Part shown: positions 24,001-44,935 of the stretch, in pieces
How positions within the stretch are numbered: position 1 is the stretch's first letter
How the letters are laid out: the number at the start of each line of letters is the position of its first letter
Made by a program: the position numbers and the translations under genes
Assembly (NCBI GenBank): GCA_029964075.1
Contig: CM057133.1
Coordinates: 12,424,699 to 12,488,698, forward strand
Direction: 5' to 3'
Length of the DNA: 64,000 nt
Source of the DNA: Patiria pectinifera
Taxonomy: Eukaryota > Echinodermata > Asteroidea > Valvatida > Asterinidae
Notes under the pieces: model-generated
Told to the model about the DNA's origin: nothing
Seen by the model: only the letters and a program-made list of their open reading frames with translations
The model's database searches: none

Positions 24001-25593
24001 TGTTGGAGCATGGAGCCCATAACTTAAATCTGTTTTGGGTGTGAGTCTTCCTCAATCAGCCAAAATCTACCAGTGGTACAAAATTGTACTTTGATAAGAT
24101 AAAGCAATGAAGACTGGTTTTTATGTCTTTTTAAATCCAGAATCTGTCAAAAATACTGCAAAACCTGGCATTAATTTAGAATTTTAATTTTATATAAATG
24201 GTGTCTCCAGGTGACTACCCGCTTCACGACTGTGTACGCCGGGGCTTCGTTAAGTGCGTGCGAGAGCTGCTGCTACGCGGTGCAGATGTCAACCAGCAGA
24301 ACGCCATCGGACTCAGCGCCCTACACTTTGCGGCAGTCCCTTCGCAGCACTTCTCCCCAGAGATGATGGAGACCTTAGTGACGTACGCCCGCGAGTTGGA
24401 CGTGGATTGCCCTGTCGGAGGGTGTGGCTCCGCACGATTACAGCACGGAATGTCAGGTGAGGGCAGCAGAGCAGTTTGGGAATGTCAACTCGATGATCAA
24501 ATCCAATTCATAGTTTACTGATCGGTTGTAACAGAATTTTGTAACAGTAACAGTACATTTGAGCAGTTCATTCTTATGAAAGTAAATATTACTACTCAGT
24601 TAATTATAGGTTATCGGTTTTATTTTGAATTATTATTTTCAAGTTATTTTACTTGTATATTTGTAAATGAGTTTGACTGAATTCTTATTCATAATTTTCA
24701 TATTTTTCTGTAAGGTTTGCTTATGGTTTGAAGAAGTGGGTGCACAGAAAGATTAATGTTTCATTTGGAATAATTTGAATTTACCATACTGGGCACAGTT
24801 AAATGACAAGTGGGTCCCCCCCAGAATTCTCACCAAATCAATCACAACTCAATCATAAGTCAGGCACAAGTCAAATCACAAATCGGGTCACAAGAGGGGG
24901 TGTACAATGACAAAGTAATGATATTGTTACAGCTCATTTGAAAAGCTTATTACTTGATTTGAGTCTTGATGACTTCAGATTGACTTGTGACAAACTGATT
25001 CTAATGTTTTTCCCTACTTTTGAGATGCCATGGGTCATTGTAGTCAGTGTTAATTTTGTGATACTGTTGGTTTATGTTCCCGTTTTGCCTCAGGTATCAA
25101 ACCCCTTCAGCTTGTAGCCTTCGATCCAGATGTGGACATCCACTACCACGCCTTCCACACTGCCGAGTTCCGCCTCAGCCGCACCTTCAAACTCATGACC
25201 TCTGACCCCAGGCGACCTATGCGCCGACCCCAGTGCGCGGTCCACCTGATCCGGTACGGGGCCGATATCAATATCACCTACCAGGGACAGACGCTACTCC
25301 AACAGGAAGTGTATAACCAAGACGGCGCGGACGACTCGTTACTGACAGCCGTCGTACGAGCGGCTTGCATTCTCCAGGTTCCGGATAGACCACCCGGCAT
25401 GCTCCCCGAAGACGTCAGCGATAGAGCCAAGGAGAAACTCAAGTGGCTCAAGGAAGTCTTCAGTTCGCCGAGGAGTTTACAGCAGTGCTGCCGGGTCGCT
25501 GTCCGGAGGTTACTCGGTGTCAAGAGAATCAACAGGGTAGCAGAGCTGCCTTTACCATCGTCACTTCAAGATTACTTGTTGCTTAAAACCTGA
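21008..25593 (+). CDS. Ankyrin repeat and SOCS box protein (ASB family)
   Basis: Six exons: 21008-21142, 21879-22089, 22598-22747, 23318-23545, 24211-24456 and 25094-25593. All phases agree, giving 489 residues. Ankyrin repeats are visible, for example TTPLMGAAQ, VTPLHVACVNGYRDCVRLF, STPLHLAARDSQVACVEELL, DYPLHDCVRRGFVKCVRELL and LSALHFAA. They form a putative substrate-binding stack over about residues 30-300. The C-terminus is a SOCS box: SPRSLQQCCRVAVRRLLG is the elongin B/C-binding BC box, and LPLPSSLQDYLL is the Cullin-5 LPxP box. By family knowledge the protein is the substrate receptor of an ECS-type ubiquitin ligase. Length and N-terminal layout are nearest to the ASB4/10/18 group, but I cannot assign an orthologue. 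Exon 2 begins with an in-frame ATG (21882) and could serve as an alternative first exon. Confidence 0.92.
22150..22434 (-). mobile_element. tRNA-derived SINE, family 2, copy 1 (ASB intron 2)
   Basis: It shares long blocks with 38895-39155, including GGACCTACGGCTTTACGTCC, CATCCGAAGGA and CTTAGCGA. The minus strand reads as a tRNA-like head, with an A-box near 22420 and a B-box (GGTTCGAGC) near 22360. Confidence 0.8.
22975..23175. repeat. Imperfect tandem array of AATCACAAGTC-type units (ASB intron 3)
   Basis: About 15 units of 10-12 bases, such as CAATCACAAGT, CAATCACAAGA and CAATCACAATG. The reverse complement, GACTTGTGATTG, is the unit of the big array at 60475-61130. An inverted remnant (GTGACCTGACTAGTGATT) follows at about 23250. 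Confidence 0.8.
23778..24025. mobile_element. Inverted-ended dispersed element (ASB intron 4)
   Basis: TATGGGCTCC near 23780 is inverted as GGAGCCCATA near 24020. The interior GCTCCGTGCACAAGTACC ... GCTATGGCTTTGTGCAC recurs at 30655-30905 (THG1L intron 1). A shorter related piece lies at about 49195-49300. Confidence 0.6.
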
Positions 25594-26316
25594 CCCCAAA
25601 TGCCTGGTCATTGCTTCTAGGACCCTTCCTGAAGCCTCTGAAGTCCTCAACTGTCCAGAAAAAACAGTGTCACATCCACTGTACTTTCAAATTTCAACTT
25701 TCAAGTCCCATGTAATGTTTAAGTGACTGAGCTGTAATACCCTCCAACAATCCTACAAACTCCTTCCAAATCTGGTGGAATTTGAAGGATCTGGGAGGAT
25801 GAGGATCAATGGTTTTCACCTGTTGGAGGTAAGGATTAAGCCCAGCAAGAAAGAACGCAACAGTGATTGGGCGTGCCATGTGTGAATATTTCGGTTATGA
25901 TGCACCAACCACAACAGTGTCCTTCAGTGAGCTGCCATTTTCAAGAAAATTACTCTGCAAAGCCAACGTCATCTGTTGCACCACAAGACACTTCCGACTT
26001 CAAATGATGAGTATTCAATGAAAGTGGACAGGGACAGTCCCTCTAAAAATGCAAATAGTTCATTTTCTGCAGTTGTACAAACGAAACTCCAAATGTGCAA
26101 ATTGTATTAACAACCACCACTTTGGTTTAATTTTTTTTTAAAATCACGCAGTTGTTTCTGCTACTTGAGGTGCACAAGCTTGGTTTACAGTATAACTAAA
26201 TTATCAGTACTAGAAATACTGCTTGAAATGTATTGGTACAAATGCAGCAATGTTTCTTTAAGTGAAATTAACTCCTGGTATAATATACGTATACATGGAT
26301 TGTCTCAGAACACTGA

Positions 26317-26322
26317 AATAAA
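26317..26322 (+). promoter_or_regulatory. Candidate polyadenylation signal for the ASB gene
   Basis: AATAAA about 720 bases after the ASB stop codon. Confidence 0.4.
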
Positions 26323-26559
26323 ACAGTAAAAACTAGAACGTGTAAGTTGGAACTTTTTTAAAAGAATTTGGCTGCGTTTGAAATCCGAGTTGGTAGTTCC
26401 TGCTCGTGAGTTTTGGTTGTGATTGAAATGACATTACAGAGCACGTGTTGATAAATCCCACCGCCAAAGCTGGGATGATTGTTGCTGGATCAATGTAAAC
26501 AGATTAAGAACTTGGAGGAAGCAGAGAAGATGAGGTATTTTTCACACCTTTCCCATGCT

Positions 26560-26715
26560 GGGAGTCCGGTTGGCTCAGTGGTTCTTTCGTTAGCCTTCCA
26601 CCTCTATGGTCTGGGTTCATTCCTACCAAGGTTGACATGTGAATTGGGTTTTCAGTCCCTTACACTGAATGCATGGGTTTCCTCAAAATACAAACCTCTA
26701 TAAAATCTTAACATT
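26560..26715 (+). mobile_element. tRNA-derived SINE, family 3, copy 1
   Basis: The head GGAGTCCGGTTGGCTCAGTGG is tRNA-like and the B-box-like GGGTTCATTCC follows. TTGGGTTTTCAGTCCCTTA is shared, reverse-complemented, with 44815-44935. The head matches 49095-49180. Confidence 0.7.
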
Positions 26716-27040
26716 TTTTCATTTTCTTCAGGTCACATATTTCTTCGGGTCTCGGGGAACTACATGCACAGCACCATATTGACACTTGCAAGGAAAGCCT
26801 TCAAACCCAGGCCGACATGTTAGTTGGGTTTTCAGTCTCCACCTGATACCATGATTTTCCAGAGAATATTTATCTGAGATTTCCCTTTTCTCAACACCTC
26901 TTGGTCCCAGCCTTTCTTAATTGTCTTCTTTCCACAGGCTGCCTTTTCAGTCCTAGGTACACTTCCACAGGCGCTTTTGAAGCATCCTTAGTTAATTTCT
27001 AGAATTATCTTCAAGTACAAGTAAATTGGTCCGGCAGACA

Positions 27041-30000
27041 TCAACTTTTGGCAAGAATCTCGGGGTGATCGGTCCAGAACTCCTCCCCAATGATGTCGGT
27101 GTGAAGCAACTCCACTTTCCGTCGTTTCCGGACGACCTCCCGTTCGATCTCCTGGTCCGAGTCTTTGCTCTTGCATCGATTCACTGTCACCTCATCCACC
27201 TGAAAAAAAGAAATAAATTGGAAATTTGCCATCTGTTTGACGTCTAATCTTTGTAGATGAAATAAATGATGATGGCTTCAACACTTGATCCTCTACACTC
27301 TACACAACATTTTTAGTATTCCTTAACGCATGTCCCATTTTACACTGAACAGATATTATTTCAAGGAATGCCAAGCTAATCATCTCATAAGCAAAAGGAG
27401 AGCCTCATTATCGCTAAGGCAGTCGACCATCTGGTTCCCTGACCTGACAAATATTCAACGTCAGGGTCTTTGACTTATGGAACCCGATTATCAACCACAG
27501 GGTCCTCCGACATTATTTCCTTTTGAAAAAAAAATCTTCCAAAGCCATGGATTACAAAGAAGAAAATAAAATCTACTTCAATAAAAAGGAGGATTTGATT
27601 AAAAACATCAAATTAAATGAATCTGTTTAAAGAACCAAAAAGAAAGAACAAAATTTTGGTGCAGCACGGATTTGAGCCCGATACCTTCGGCATGGTAGTC
27701 GAGTAATTACCCCAAAATACCAAAACGCTCTGGTTGGATTGGCCATTATAAATGTGTTTTTGCAATGCCTTAACAATAGCAGATGAAAATCGCATTTGAT
27801 TAATATCCTGTTCATTAGCCAAAAATTTCACTAAAAGAGCAGATTCAAAAGGTCTGATTTCAGACAAAAGTCTGAAAAAACCCATGCCCGTTTTACTGAA
27901 CTGACAAGAAACACTTTGCGTGAATTAAAAAAACAACAGGCCAACCAGACACTTACTGTTTTCCAAATCAGCACACTTCCTTTGCGGAACCATTCAGGTT
28001 CATTGTTGTAGTTTATCCCAAAGTCCGAAAACAAAAGCTCATTCTTGTCTGATGAAAAAGTCCCCTGTAATTTGAAGGAAAAAATGAAGAAAAAACTAAT
28101 GCAAAACACACTGCAGCAAATAGGAAAAAGATGCTGAAATATCTTTGCAGTTTCAGAAGAAATGCATGAAATATCTGAATTTGTGATATAACTGGGTGAT
28201 ATACAACTTCCAAAATATACAAAACCAAAGTTGTCAAAAGTCTGATTAAAAATTAAAATTCTGACCACATCGATACAGTGATATTAGACTTACTCTAAGT
28301 CTCTCCTCAGCTTGCGTATTGGTCAGTCCGCCCTCTTGAACCAGTTTCCAGAAACAGGTGTTGTACAAGTTGTTGATATGACCTGAAACGGAGTGACATA
28401 GGTGGGTTTGAGACTGGCAACAAGTCTAAAAACATGAAATTGCACCCCAAAGTGTATATTCACATAAACTTGTTTCAAGTCTGAACATTCTAGTGATCAT
28501 TAGGCCATAGTATGAGTGAATGAGAGTGCAGTAATGAAATCTGGGTAAAAGAAACAACAGACTGTTTTCTGAGCTGCAGCTTTGAGGGAACTTGCACCAA
28601 CCTTAAAATCACACACTGAAATTTGTATCCTTGTGGAGACACTTCTTTGTTCTCATGTACTAAAGTTATCGAGTTTGAAAGTGTAGTTTAAAATGCTCTT
28701 ATTTTAACCAGAATTAATTTCCTTGGCTGAAATTCGGACTTAATATCCCTTTTCTAAAACTCTACCATTTGCGACAGATCAACATACCTTGGAAATTCCT
28801 AGTTTTTGAGTAAAATCCATATATCTATTTTGTGAAAACCTTGTGGAGACGTATTCATCTACAGAAATTGTCCTGTGGAGACGTATACAATCTTTTGTTT
28901 CCTATTGTGTGCATGTCTCCAGAGGGCACGGTGAATCAGATCCCATCTGTTTCTACTCCTAAATGGCATTCTTACTACAACCCACATTCGCTCATCAATA
29001 AGGCCTTTGAGCTACGATGAAACAAAATTACAGTCATGACAAATAACATGTGCTGCACTCACAATCTGCCTGTCTCCAACTGAGGTAGTCTCGGAGGTTC
29101 TGGTTGCTAGGATACAACACAATGCGGCCATCGAAGGCTGGGGGATACAGCAGTTGTTGGTCCGGGAAATATTTACTCCAGTGGAACACAAAACAAGATG
29201 AGAAGAGGGAGACCATGTTGGTCATCAGCTTGCTGTATGGAAATAAAAAAGTAAAAAGTTACTTATGGAAAATTTTTCTGCCATATTTTTGTTTCAATCG
29301 AAATTAGGGGGTCCGCTCATAAGTCCGACGCCTCATAGGTCCGACGCCTCATAAGTCTGACAAAATCGCATCCCCTAACTAAATAAAGCCCATAAGTCCG
29401 ACGCCTCATAGGTCCGATACCTCATAAGTCCGACGCCTCATAGCTGAAATGCCCCATAGCTCCGACGCCACATAGGTCCGACAAACTAAATGCCTCGTTT
29501 TTCCGACGTCGGACTTATGAAGCGTCTGACTTATGAGGCGTCGGACCCATGAGGCGGAATAAATAAATTTTATGCCTCATAAGTCCGACACCTCATAAGT
29601 CCGAAATTTCGGACTTATGATGCATCGGACTTATGATAAGGCCCCGAAATTAGATCCCAGAATATTGTTTTCTCGCAATATACAGCATTCACAGAGTTAA
29701 AACTTCATCAGGTTGGGTGTAACCCCCCCCCTCTTTAGATCTTTAGCACTTTTGTTGCTTCAAAAGAAACAAATGTACAAATGAAAAATGATCTACTCCA
29801 CCTTTAAATGACACACAAGGAAAAGCACCAGAAAAATAAAAGAGCTAAAATGAGACCGGGATGAAGTCTTGACCTTGCTCTCCTGCTGAACTGTGTTGTT
29901 TCTCTGCGAAACACAAAGCTGTACTCATCACTCTGCCCGTAGGCAACGACGACGTCCTTGAATTCCTCCATCACACATGCTGCACAGAAGTTCATCAGCC

Positions 30001-31114
30001 CCAGTCCCCTGGTGTCGTTCGGCTTGGTGAAATGATGGGCATCAGCAAATCTAGAAAACAAAAGGGATACAAAATTTAGCCACATTTGAAAAAAATGGGG
30101 ATGACATCACTAATGTTGGAAAACTGAAAAGATCACGTTTTGCGGTTCCTGATGCTACATCAGAATCGAACCGGCCAACCGACCCTGGCAAGTTTTGCGG
30201 TCCAGTAGTAAGACCTCTGCACTAGTAAGCAGGAGATCGCGGGTTTGAGTCTCACCCCAGTAAGCTCTTGAATTTTTCTCGCAAGCCCTCGGACAACACT
30301 GAGAAAACGGTGTTTATAAAGTACCTTGGCGAAGGGCCAATATAAAATAAAGGGAAAGATTTCCATATACGAAGTTCACTCAACACCCTGTGTACAAACC
30401 CTATGAGATTGGACTGAAAAATTCTAAGTGTTTTCTAAGAAAATGCTTGTATTTTCTCACTGCTCAAATTGACTTTGATGACATGAAATTGCTATTTGGG
30501 GGCTTGTTAGTCAATACAGAGGAAAATTAGTAAACAGTGAGTGTTTATAAATTATGTTGGCGAAGAGCCAATATAAAATAAAGTTTATTTTTGATGCAAT
30601 ATTTTTTCTCCATTTCATTCTCAACTCTGCTCTTCCATCGAAAAAACTTATCCTCTCCGTGCACAAGTACCCTCTCGACAATGATAAGGAAGTTAGTCGG
30701 AGACCATTTTGGAGTGACATTCGAACGCTCTGTTGGTGACGTCTGACGCTCATGCAAAGATGTCATGGCTTTGTGCACAGTCAGAATAAAATCAGTCGTG
30801 CGTACTTCGCGGTGTGTCCCGTCATGCATGCCCATCCACGGTGCTCTCGAACGTGGTAAAAAAGCGCCCTCTCTTGTTCTCGCATGGATCTACTACTACG
30901 AGACAACTGAGTATAATCATTAATTGATCACTAGTGTGACAGGTGATCAATGTGACCATGTGACCATCTATCATTACCATCCATCATTTCTATGGTCCAA
31001 ACAAAATTACTTGTGAAAACCTCTGCCATCGAGACGCATCACAATCCAACAATTCGGTAGCAGCTTGTCTACCTCCTCGAACTGACGGACGTATTCGAAC
31101 TTGCTTTTGGCCAT
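27041..31114 (-). CDS. THG1L: tRNA(His) guanylyltransferase (Thg1-like)
   Basis: Six exons on the minus strand, in transcript order: 31114-31011, 30050-29874, 29232-29063, 28382-28294, 28064-27957, 27199-27041. Together they give 268 residues, and all junction phases match. The protein begins [10 protein letters not shown], the same start as the conserved core of vertebrate THG1L. RLDGRGFH (about 28-35) supplies the metal-binding Asp, KPNDTR follows, and GQSDEYSF has the second catalytic acidic pair. HINNLYN and INYNNEP are further family motifs, and the C-terminus ends HPEILAKS. By family knowledge it adds G at position -1 of tRNA-His (3'-5' nucleotide addition), required for histidyl-tRNA charging. 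The donor after exon 2 (GCAAG|GTCAAG) is weak. There is no in-frame ATG between 31114 and an upstream stop, so the vertebrate N-terminal extension is absent. Diverges from RAB24. Confidence 0.97.
27655..27712 (-). mobile_element. Degraded tRNA-like SINE fragment (THG1L intron 5)
   Basis: Minus strand shows a B-box-like GGGCTCAAATCC and a GTAATTACTCGACTACC head. Similar in layout to family 4. Short and diverged. Confidence 0.4.
28615..28925. mobile_element. Dispersed about 310-bp element, copy 1 (THG1L intron 3)
   Basis: It is homologous along its whole length to the reverse complement of 34497-34805. Shared words include TTCTTTGTTCTC, CCCTTTTCTAAAACTCT, TGCGACAGATCAAC, AAATTCCTAGTTTTT and GTATACAATCTTTTGTT. 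The ends carry TGGAGACA in inverted orientation, suggesting TIRs. No coding frame. Confidence 0.8.
29318..29643. repeat. Fold-back tandem array of CATAAGTCCGACGCCT units (THG1L intron 2)
   Basis: The left two-thirds has roughly ten units of CATAAGTCCGACGCCT or CATAGGTCCGACGCCT. From about 29505 the reverse complement (GTCGGACTTATGAGGCG) takes over, alternating at the end. The array could fold into a long hairpin. Confidence 0.85.
29651..29806. mobile_element. Truncated copy of the TIR element at 56920-57363
   Basis: Blocks GATCCCAGAATATTG, CAGCATTCACAGAG, TTTAGCACTTTTGTTGCTT and the end TGATCTACTCCACCTTTA match the right half of 56920-57363. Its left part is missing; the tandem array ending at 29643 lies there instead. 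Confidence 0.65.
30190..30352 (+). mobile_element. tRNA-derived SINE, family 4 (THG1L intron 1)
   Basis: The head GCGGTCCAGTAGTAAGACC with B-box GGGTTTGAGTC is followed by a body and the tail GTTTATAAAGTACCTTGGCG ... AATATAAAATAAAG. A second, diverged copy of the tail occurs at 30541-30584, just beyond the MITE-like repeat at 30363-30530. Confidence 0.7.
30363..30530. mobile_element. MITE, copy with damaged right end (THG1L intron 1)
   Basis: It matches 48745-48927 almost base for base over about 170 bases. The left end CCATATACGAAGTTCACTCA is intact; the right inverted end is altered. Inserted between two SINE tails. Confidence 0.8.
30655..30905. mobile_element. Dispersed element related to 23778-24025
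   Basis: CTCCGTGCACAAGTACC at the left and GTCATGGCTTTGTGCAC inside match the ASB intron 4 element. Its right end is diverged. Confidence 0.5.
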
Positions 31115-32122
31115 GACACAACGTTCTCTTTCTGGGGCCCGATGAAACACACTTCACTGTTCCCTTTTACACACAGTAGCCGCATGAGTGGATCACAACC
31201 GCATGCTTTACACACATGAAGTCTGCTTTCTGGACTTAACCGTGCACTGCGGTGACGGCTAATTTTCATGGACCAAAGGGCCAGACTTAAATGCCGTTTG
31301 TTTACAACGGAGAGTTCATTCACCTTTCACCTACTTATTACAACGACCTTAGCATGCGCTTGCGCATTTGGGTATCTTTGCCAATTGAACTTTGACACGA
31401 GCAAAGAGGGCGAGTCGTCTGTCTGTTGCAAAACTGTCACAGAAATGCTACGTTTTCAGAACAAATTGCCACTCTTTTGACTCCCAAATGGCTGAAGGAA
31501 AGAGCAGAGACCCCTGACCATCTTGAAAGCCACTTGAAATTGTCAACCGACTCAGAAAAAGGCAAGAAATAATCTCTCATTTCGACACATGGTGTGACGA
31601 TGGTGGTTATGACTCATCAAACAACTCTTGTTGCGCGTGTGAATTACACTTAGGCCTACGTGTTTTTTTATCCCATACTGGCCATAGGTTTTTTTCTCAA
31701 GTAAAAATTAAGCCTGAAAAAAGTGCCATTCAGATTAATTCTTGTCACCTGACTGCCAGATGATTGCTGTGACGTGCAAAACCTATGAGAACTGAACGCT
31801 GGAGTTAAAACGTAAAAATGGAAATTAAAAGTTAGGAAAACATTCGCCATGTCGGAACAGTAGGCCTAATTTAACAAACTTAACATCAAGTTCACCAACT
31901 GAATTCTCAATATTTGCCTGTTCGTGTTGTCACATTGAAGAAACCTGACCACTGTTGACAGAAAAAAGAAAAATTCAGATCAATCGGCAGAAGACATCCA
32001 ACTGAGTGAGTTGAGTTGAACTTCAAAAGCATTCCAGCAAGTGTGCATTTTGTGAACTACATGTATGAACAAGACGACATAGTTTTATTTTGGTCTGGAT
32101 ACAAGCAAGAGAAGTGGCCAGA
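31115..32122. promoter_or_regulatory. Shared intergenic region of the divergent THG1L and RAB24 genes
   Basis: About 1 kb separates the two start codons, which point away from each other, so the region probably holds both promoters, perhaps a bidirectional one. No TATA box could be assigned. A purine-rich block with CCCCTGACC lies near 31500. No other gene seen. Confidence 0.5.
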
Positions 32123-42787
<10,665 letters not shown>

Positions 42788-42789
42788 CC

Positions 42790-42835
42790 AGTCACCTGAC
42801 ACAGTCACCTGATGCAGTCACCTGACTCGTGTCAC
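42790..42835. repeat. Short tandem AGTCACCTGA units in the RAB24 3' region
   Basis: Three imperfect copies of CAGTCACCTGAnnC just after the stop codon. Confidence 0.7.
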
Positions 42836-42938
42836 GTGACCTTTCAGTAAGAATCACAGTTACACCAATGTCTTATGAAATTGTACCACAGAGGCGAAAA
42901 CGAGTAATCAAAAATTGTGGGAATGGAGGACTTTGATC

Positions 42939-42944
42939 AATAAA
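42939..42944 (+). promoter_or_regulatory. Candidate polyadenylation signal for RAB24
   Basis: AATAAA about 150 bases after the stop codon. Confidence 0.55.
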
Positions 42945-44252
42945 AATTGTTATTTAGATTCACACTTTCAGACTTTTTGTAACAGTGCCAATTACTAAGG
43001 CCAAAAAAGAAAAAAGTCTCCGGTTTCTGGTATGGAGCTTGCTCCAAAAGTGGTGCGGATATGCGGCTTTTTTTTTTTTTTTTTTACTTTTTTTTCTTCA
43101 AATGTCGGCCGATGACTGCAAATGGTGCCAGACTAGATTTCGTGCAAAATATATGGGAGTCCAGAGAGGCCACATAAAGCTTGTACTCGATCATAACCCG
43201 ATCTAAAAACAAGTTAAAATTGTGCAGCAGCAGGATTCTAGTCAAACCATTGAGTTTGGCGGTTTTGAGACATCATCTTACATTGAAAAAAAAAAACTTT
43301 TTCATTTTGCCGACGCGCATGGCTAAGGTGACGCGGGCACATACCAGAAACGGGAGACTTTTTTAGGGGGCCCTAATGAGTGATCTGTCCACACTACAAA
43401 TGTTTATTGTTTTGTTGTGATGATAGGAAGTGTGCTCATTATGCTTGTCCCATCATAAGCAAAAAAAACCACCCAAAATAGGACCTTTCGGACTTATGTT
43501 ACATCGGGGGCTGTAGGAAATATTATCCAATTCTCCTATTGGACACTAGGGACTCATCTTGGTTTAGTTCAGTTACTGTGTATGTTTTTTCCTTTGTTTT
43601 CGTTTGGTTGGTTGTTTGCTTATTCCCCCAAGAAAAAGCTGTTAACCGGAAAATTACGCAAGCTTGCTGTAGGTGATTGCAAAATTAAGGAAAAGGATAA
43701 TCAGAAGGATTCAGAAACTAAGATTAAATGGAAATGTTTGAGCCCAGCCTAGCTATTCAATTACTGAATTGCAAATGTTTAACATGACATCTGGAAAATC
43801 CAAAATGTTGATCTTCTACGGTGTAATGATTTTGTTTCTCGTTCCATTAAAACTTAACTAGGGCTGGTTTTTCCCGAGAAAGAATTTATAGACAAAAAGT
43901 TGAAACACAGCAGAATGCAAGAAACTTTTTTTTTTCAACAGAGAGGCTAAACTGCAAGAAGTTTTTTTTTTTTTTTGGTGTGATTTATCACATACTGTGA
44001 ATCCATTAAAATAGGTTTGACCCTACTTTTCCTTCACTTTAACTCGTCCTGAATTAGTTGCCCTGAAAATTCCAGTTTCCAAATTGCAAGCAGGCCCCAC
44101 CATACAGCTTAACGCCGAGTACTCACATGTTGTGTTGAACGATTGACCAGCAAGAGGATATCGGTGTATTTTTTTGTTTTCTTCTTTAATTTTCATGGTG
44201 TGCCATGAAGCCCGATTACTAATGCTCTTCAGTCACCACAGACACATGTGGG

Positions 44253-44304
44253 GATGGAGGGGGGGGGTTGGAAGGGGGAGGGGGGAGTGCAAGGGGTGGG
44301 GGGA
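44253..44304 (+). repeat. G-rich tract, possible G-quadruplex
   Basis: Several runs of 3-9 G separated by a few bases. Confidence 0.6.
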
Positions 44305-44814
44305 TTTCATTGTTACTTCACTGCATAGCGAGTCCATTTGCTGAAGCTAAGTGCAAAGGCACCACTTGGACACCATATGCATCACCTAATTAAGATTACC
44401 AGACTTTGCAAAGGACAAATTTGCTGTCCTTAAATTGTATCAGTTTTTAATTAATTTGTGCATTTCCTGGTTTTTGTAGTTATGTTTCATTTATTGTTTG
44501 GAAATTTTGTTGTGAGAATATTGCATAATCTTTGAACCGCGAGACACATACAGAAAATGGAAATTAGTGGCTTTGAAAATACCAAAATTGAGTACCATTT
44601 TGCGATTTTTCTTTTTATTTGGATAAAGTGTTTCAGGTTTGATTGGCTTTTCTTCCAAGTAAATCATAGAACCTAAAAATAAATTGTAAATATTTTGCAT
44701 TTTGCATTCGTTAGTAATTTCTTTTTCACAGGTTCATTATTTTTGACATAACCTTTCTATAGCATAATAGCATTTCACTTTACATTTTTTTTTCTCAAAG
44801 AATAATTGTCATAA

Positions 44815-44935
44815 TGTTGACAAAATTGGCCGAGGACTGAAAACCCAGTCCACATATTGGCCCAGGCGGGATTCGAGCCTAGGCCATGGCGGTGGAAGGC
44901 GAGGAAAGTACCGTTACGCCAACCTGACTCCCTAT
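44815..44935 (-). mobile_element. tRNA-derived SINE, family 3, copy 2
   Basis: The minus strand gives the head GGTTGGCGTAACGGTACTTTC, the B-box GGCTCGAATCCC, then CTGGGTTTTCAGTCCTCGG. Same family as 26560-26715. Confidence 0.75.

Larger units (their letters stand above)
25594..27040. other. 3' region between the convergent ASB and THG1L genes
   Basis: ASB (plus) and THG1L (minus) end toward each other. The region includes the ASB 3' untranslated sequence with AATAAA at 26317-26322, a fragment of the AGGATTTTG/AGGATTGAGG repeat family near 25740-25850, and a SINE at 26560-26715. No gene seen. Confidence 0.5.

Noticed and set aside
32090-32122. Upstream in-frame extension of RAB24 (starting at GTG)
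   Set aside because: Not an ATG, and family alignment begins exactly at the Met at 32123.
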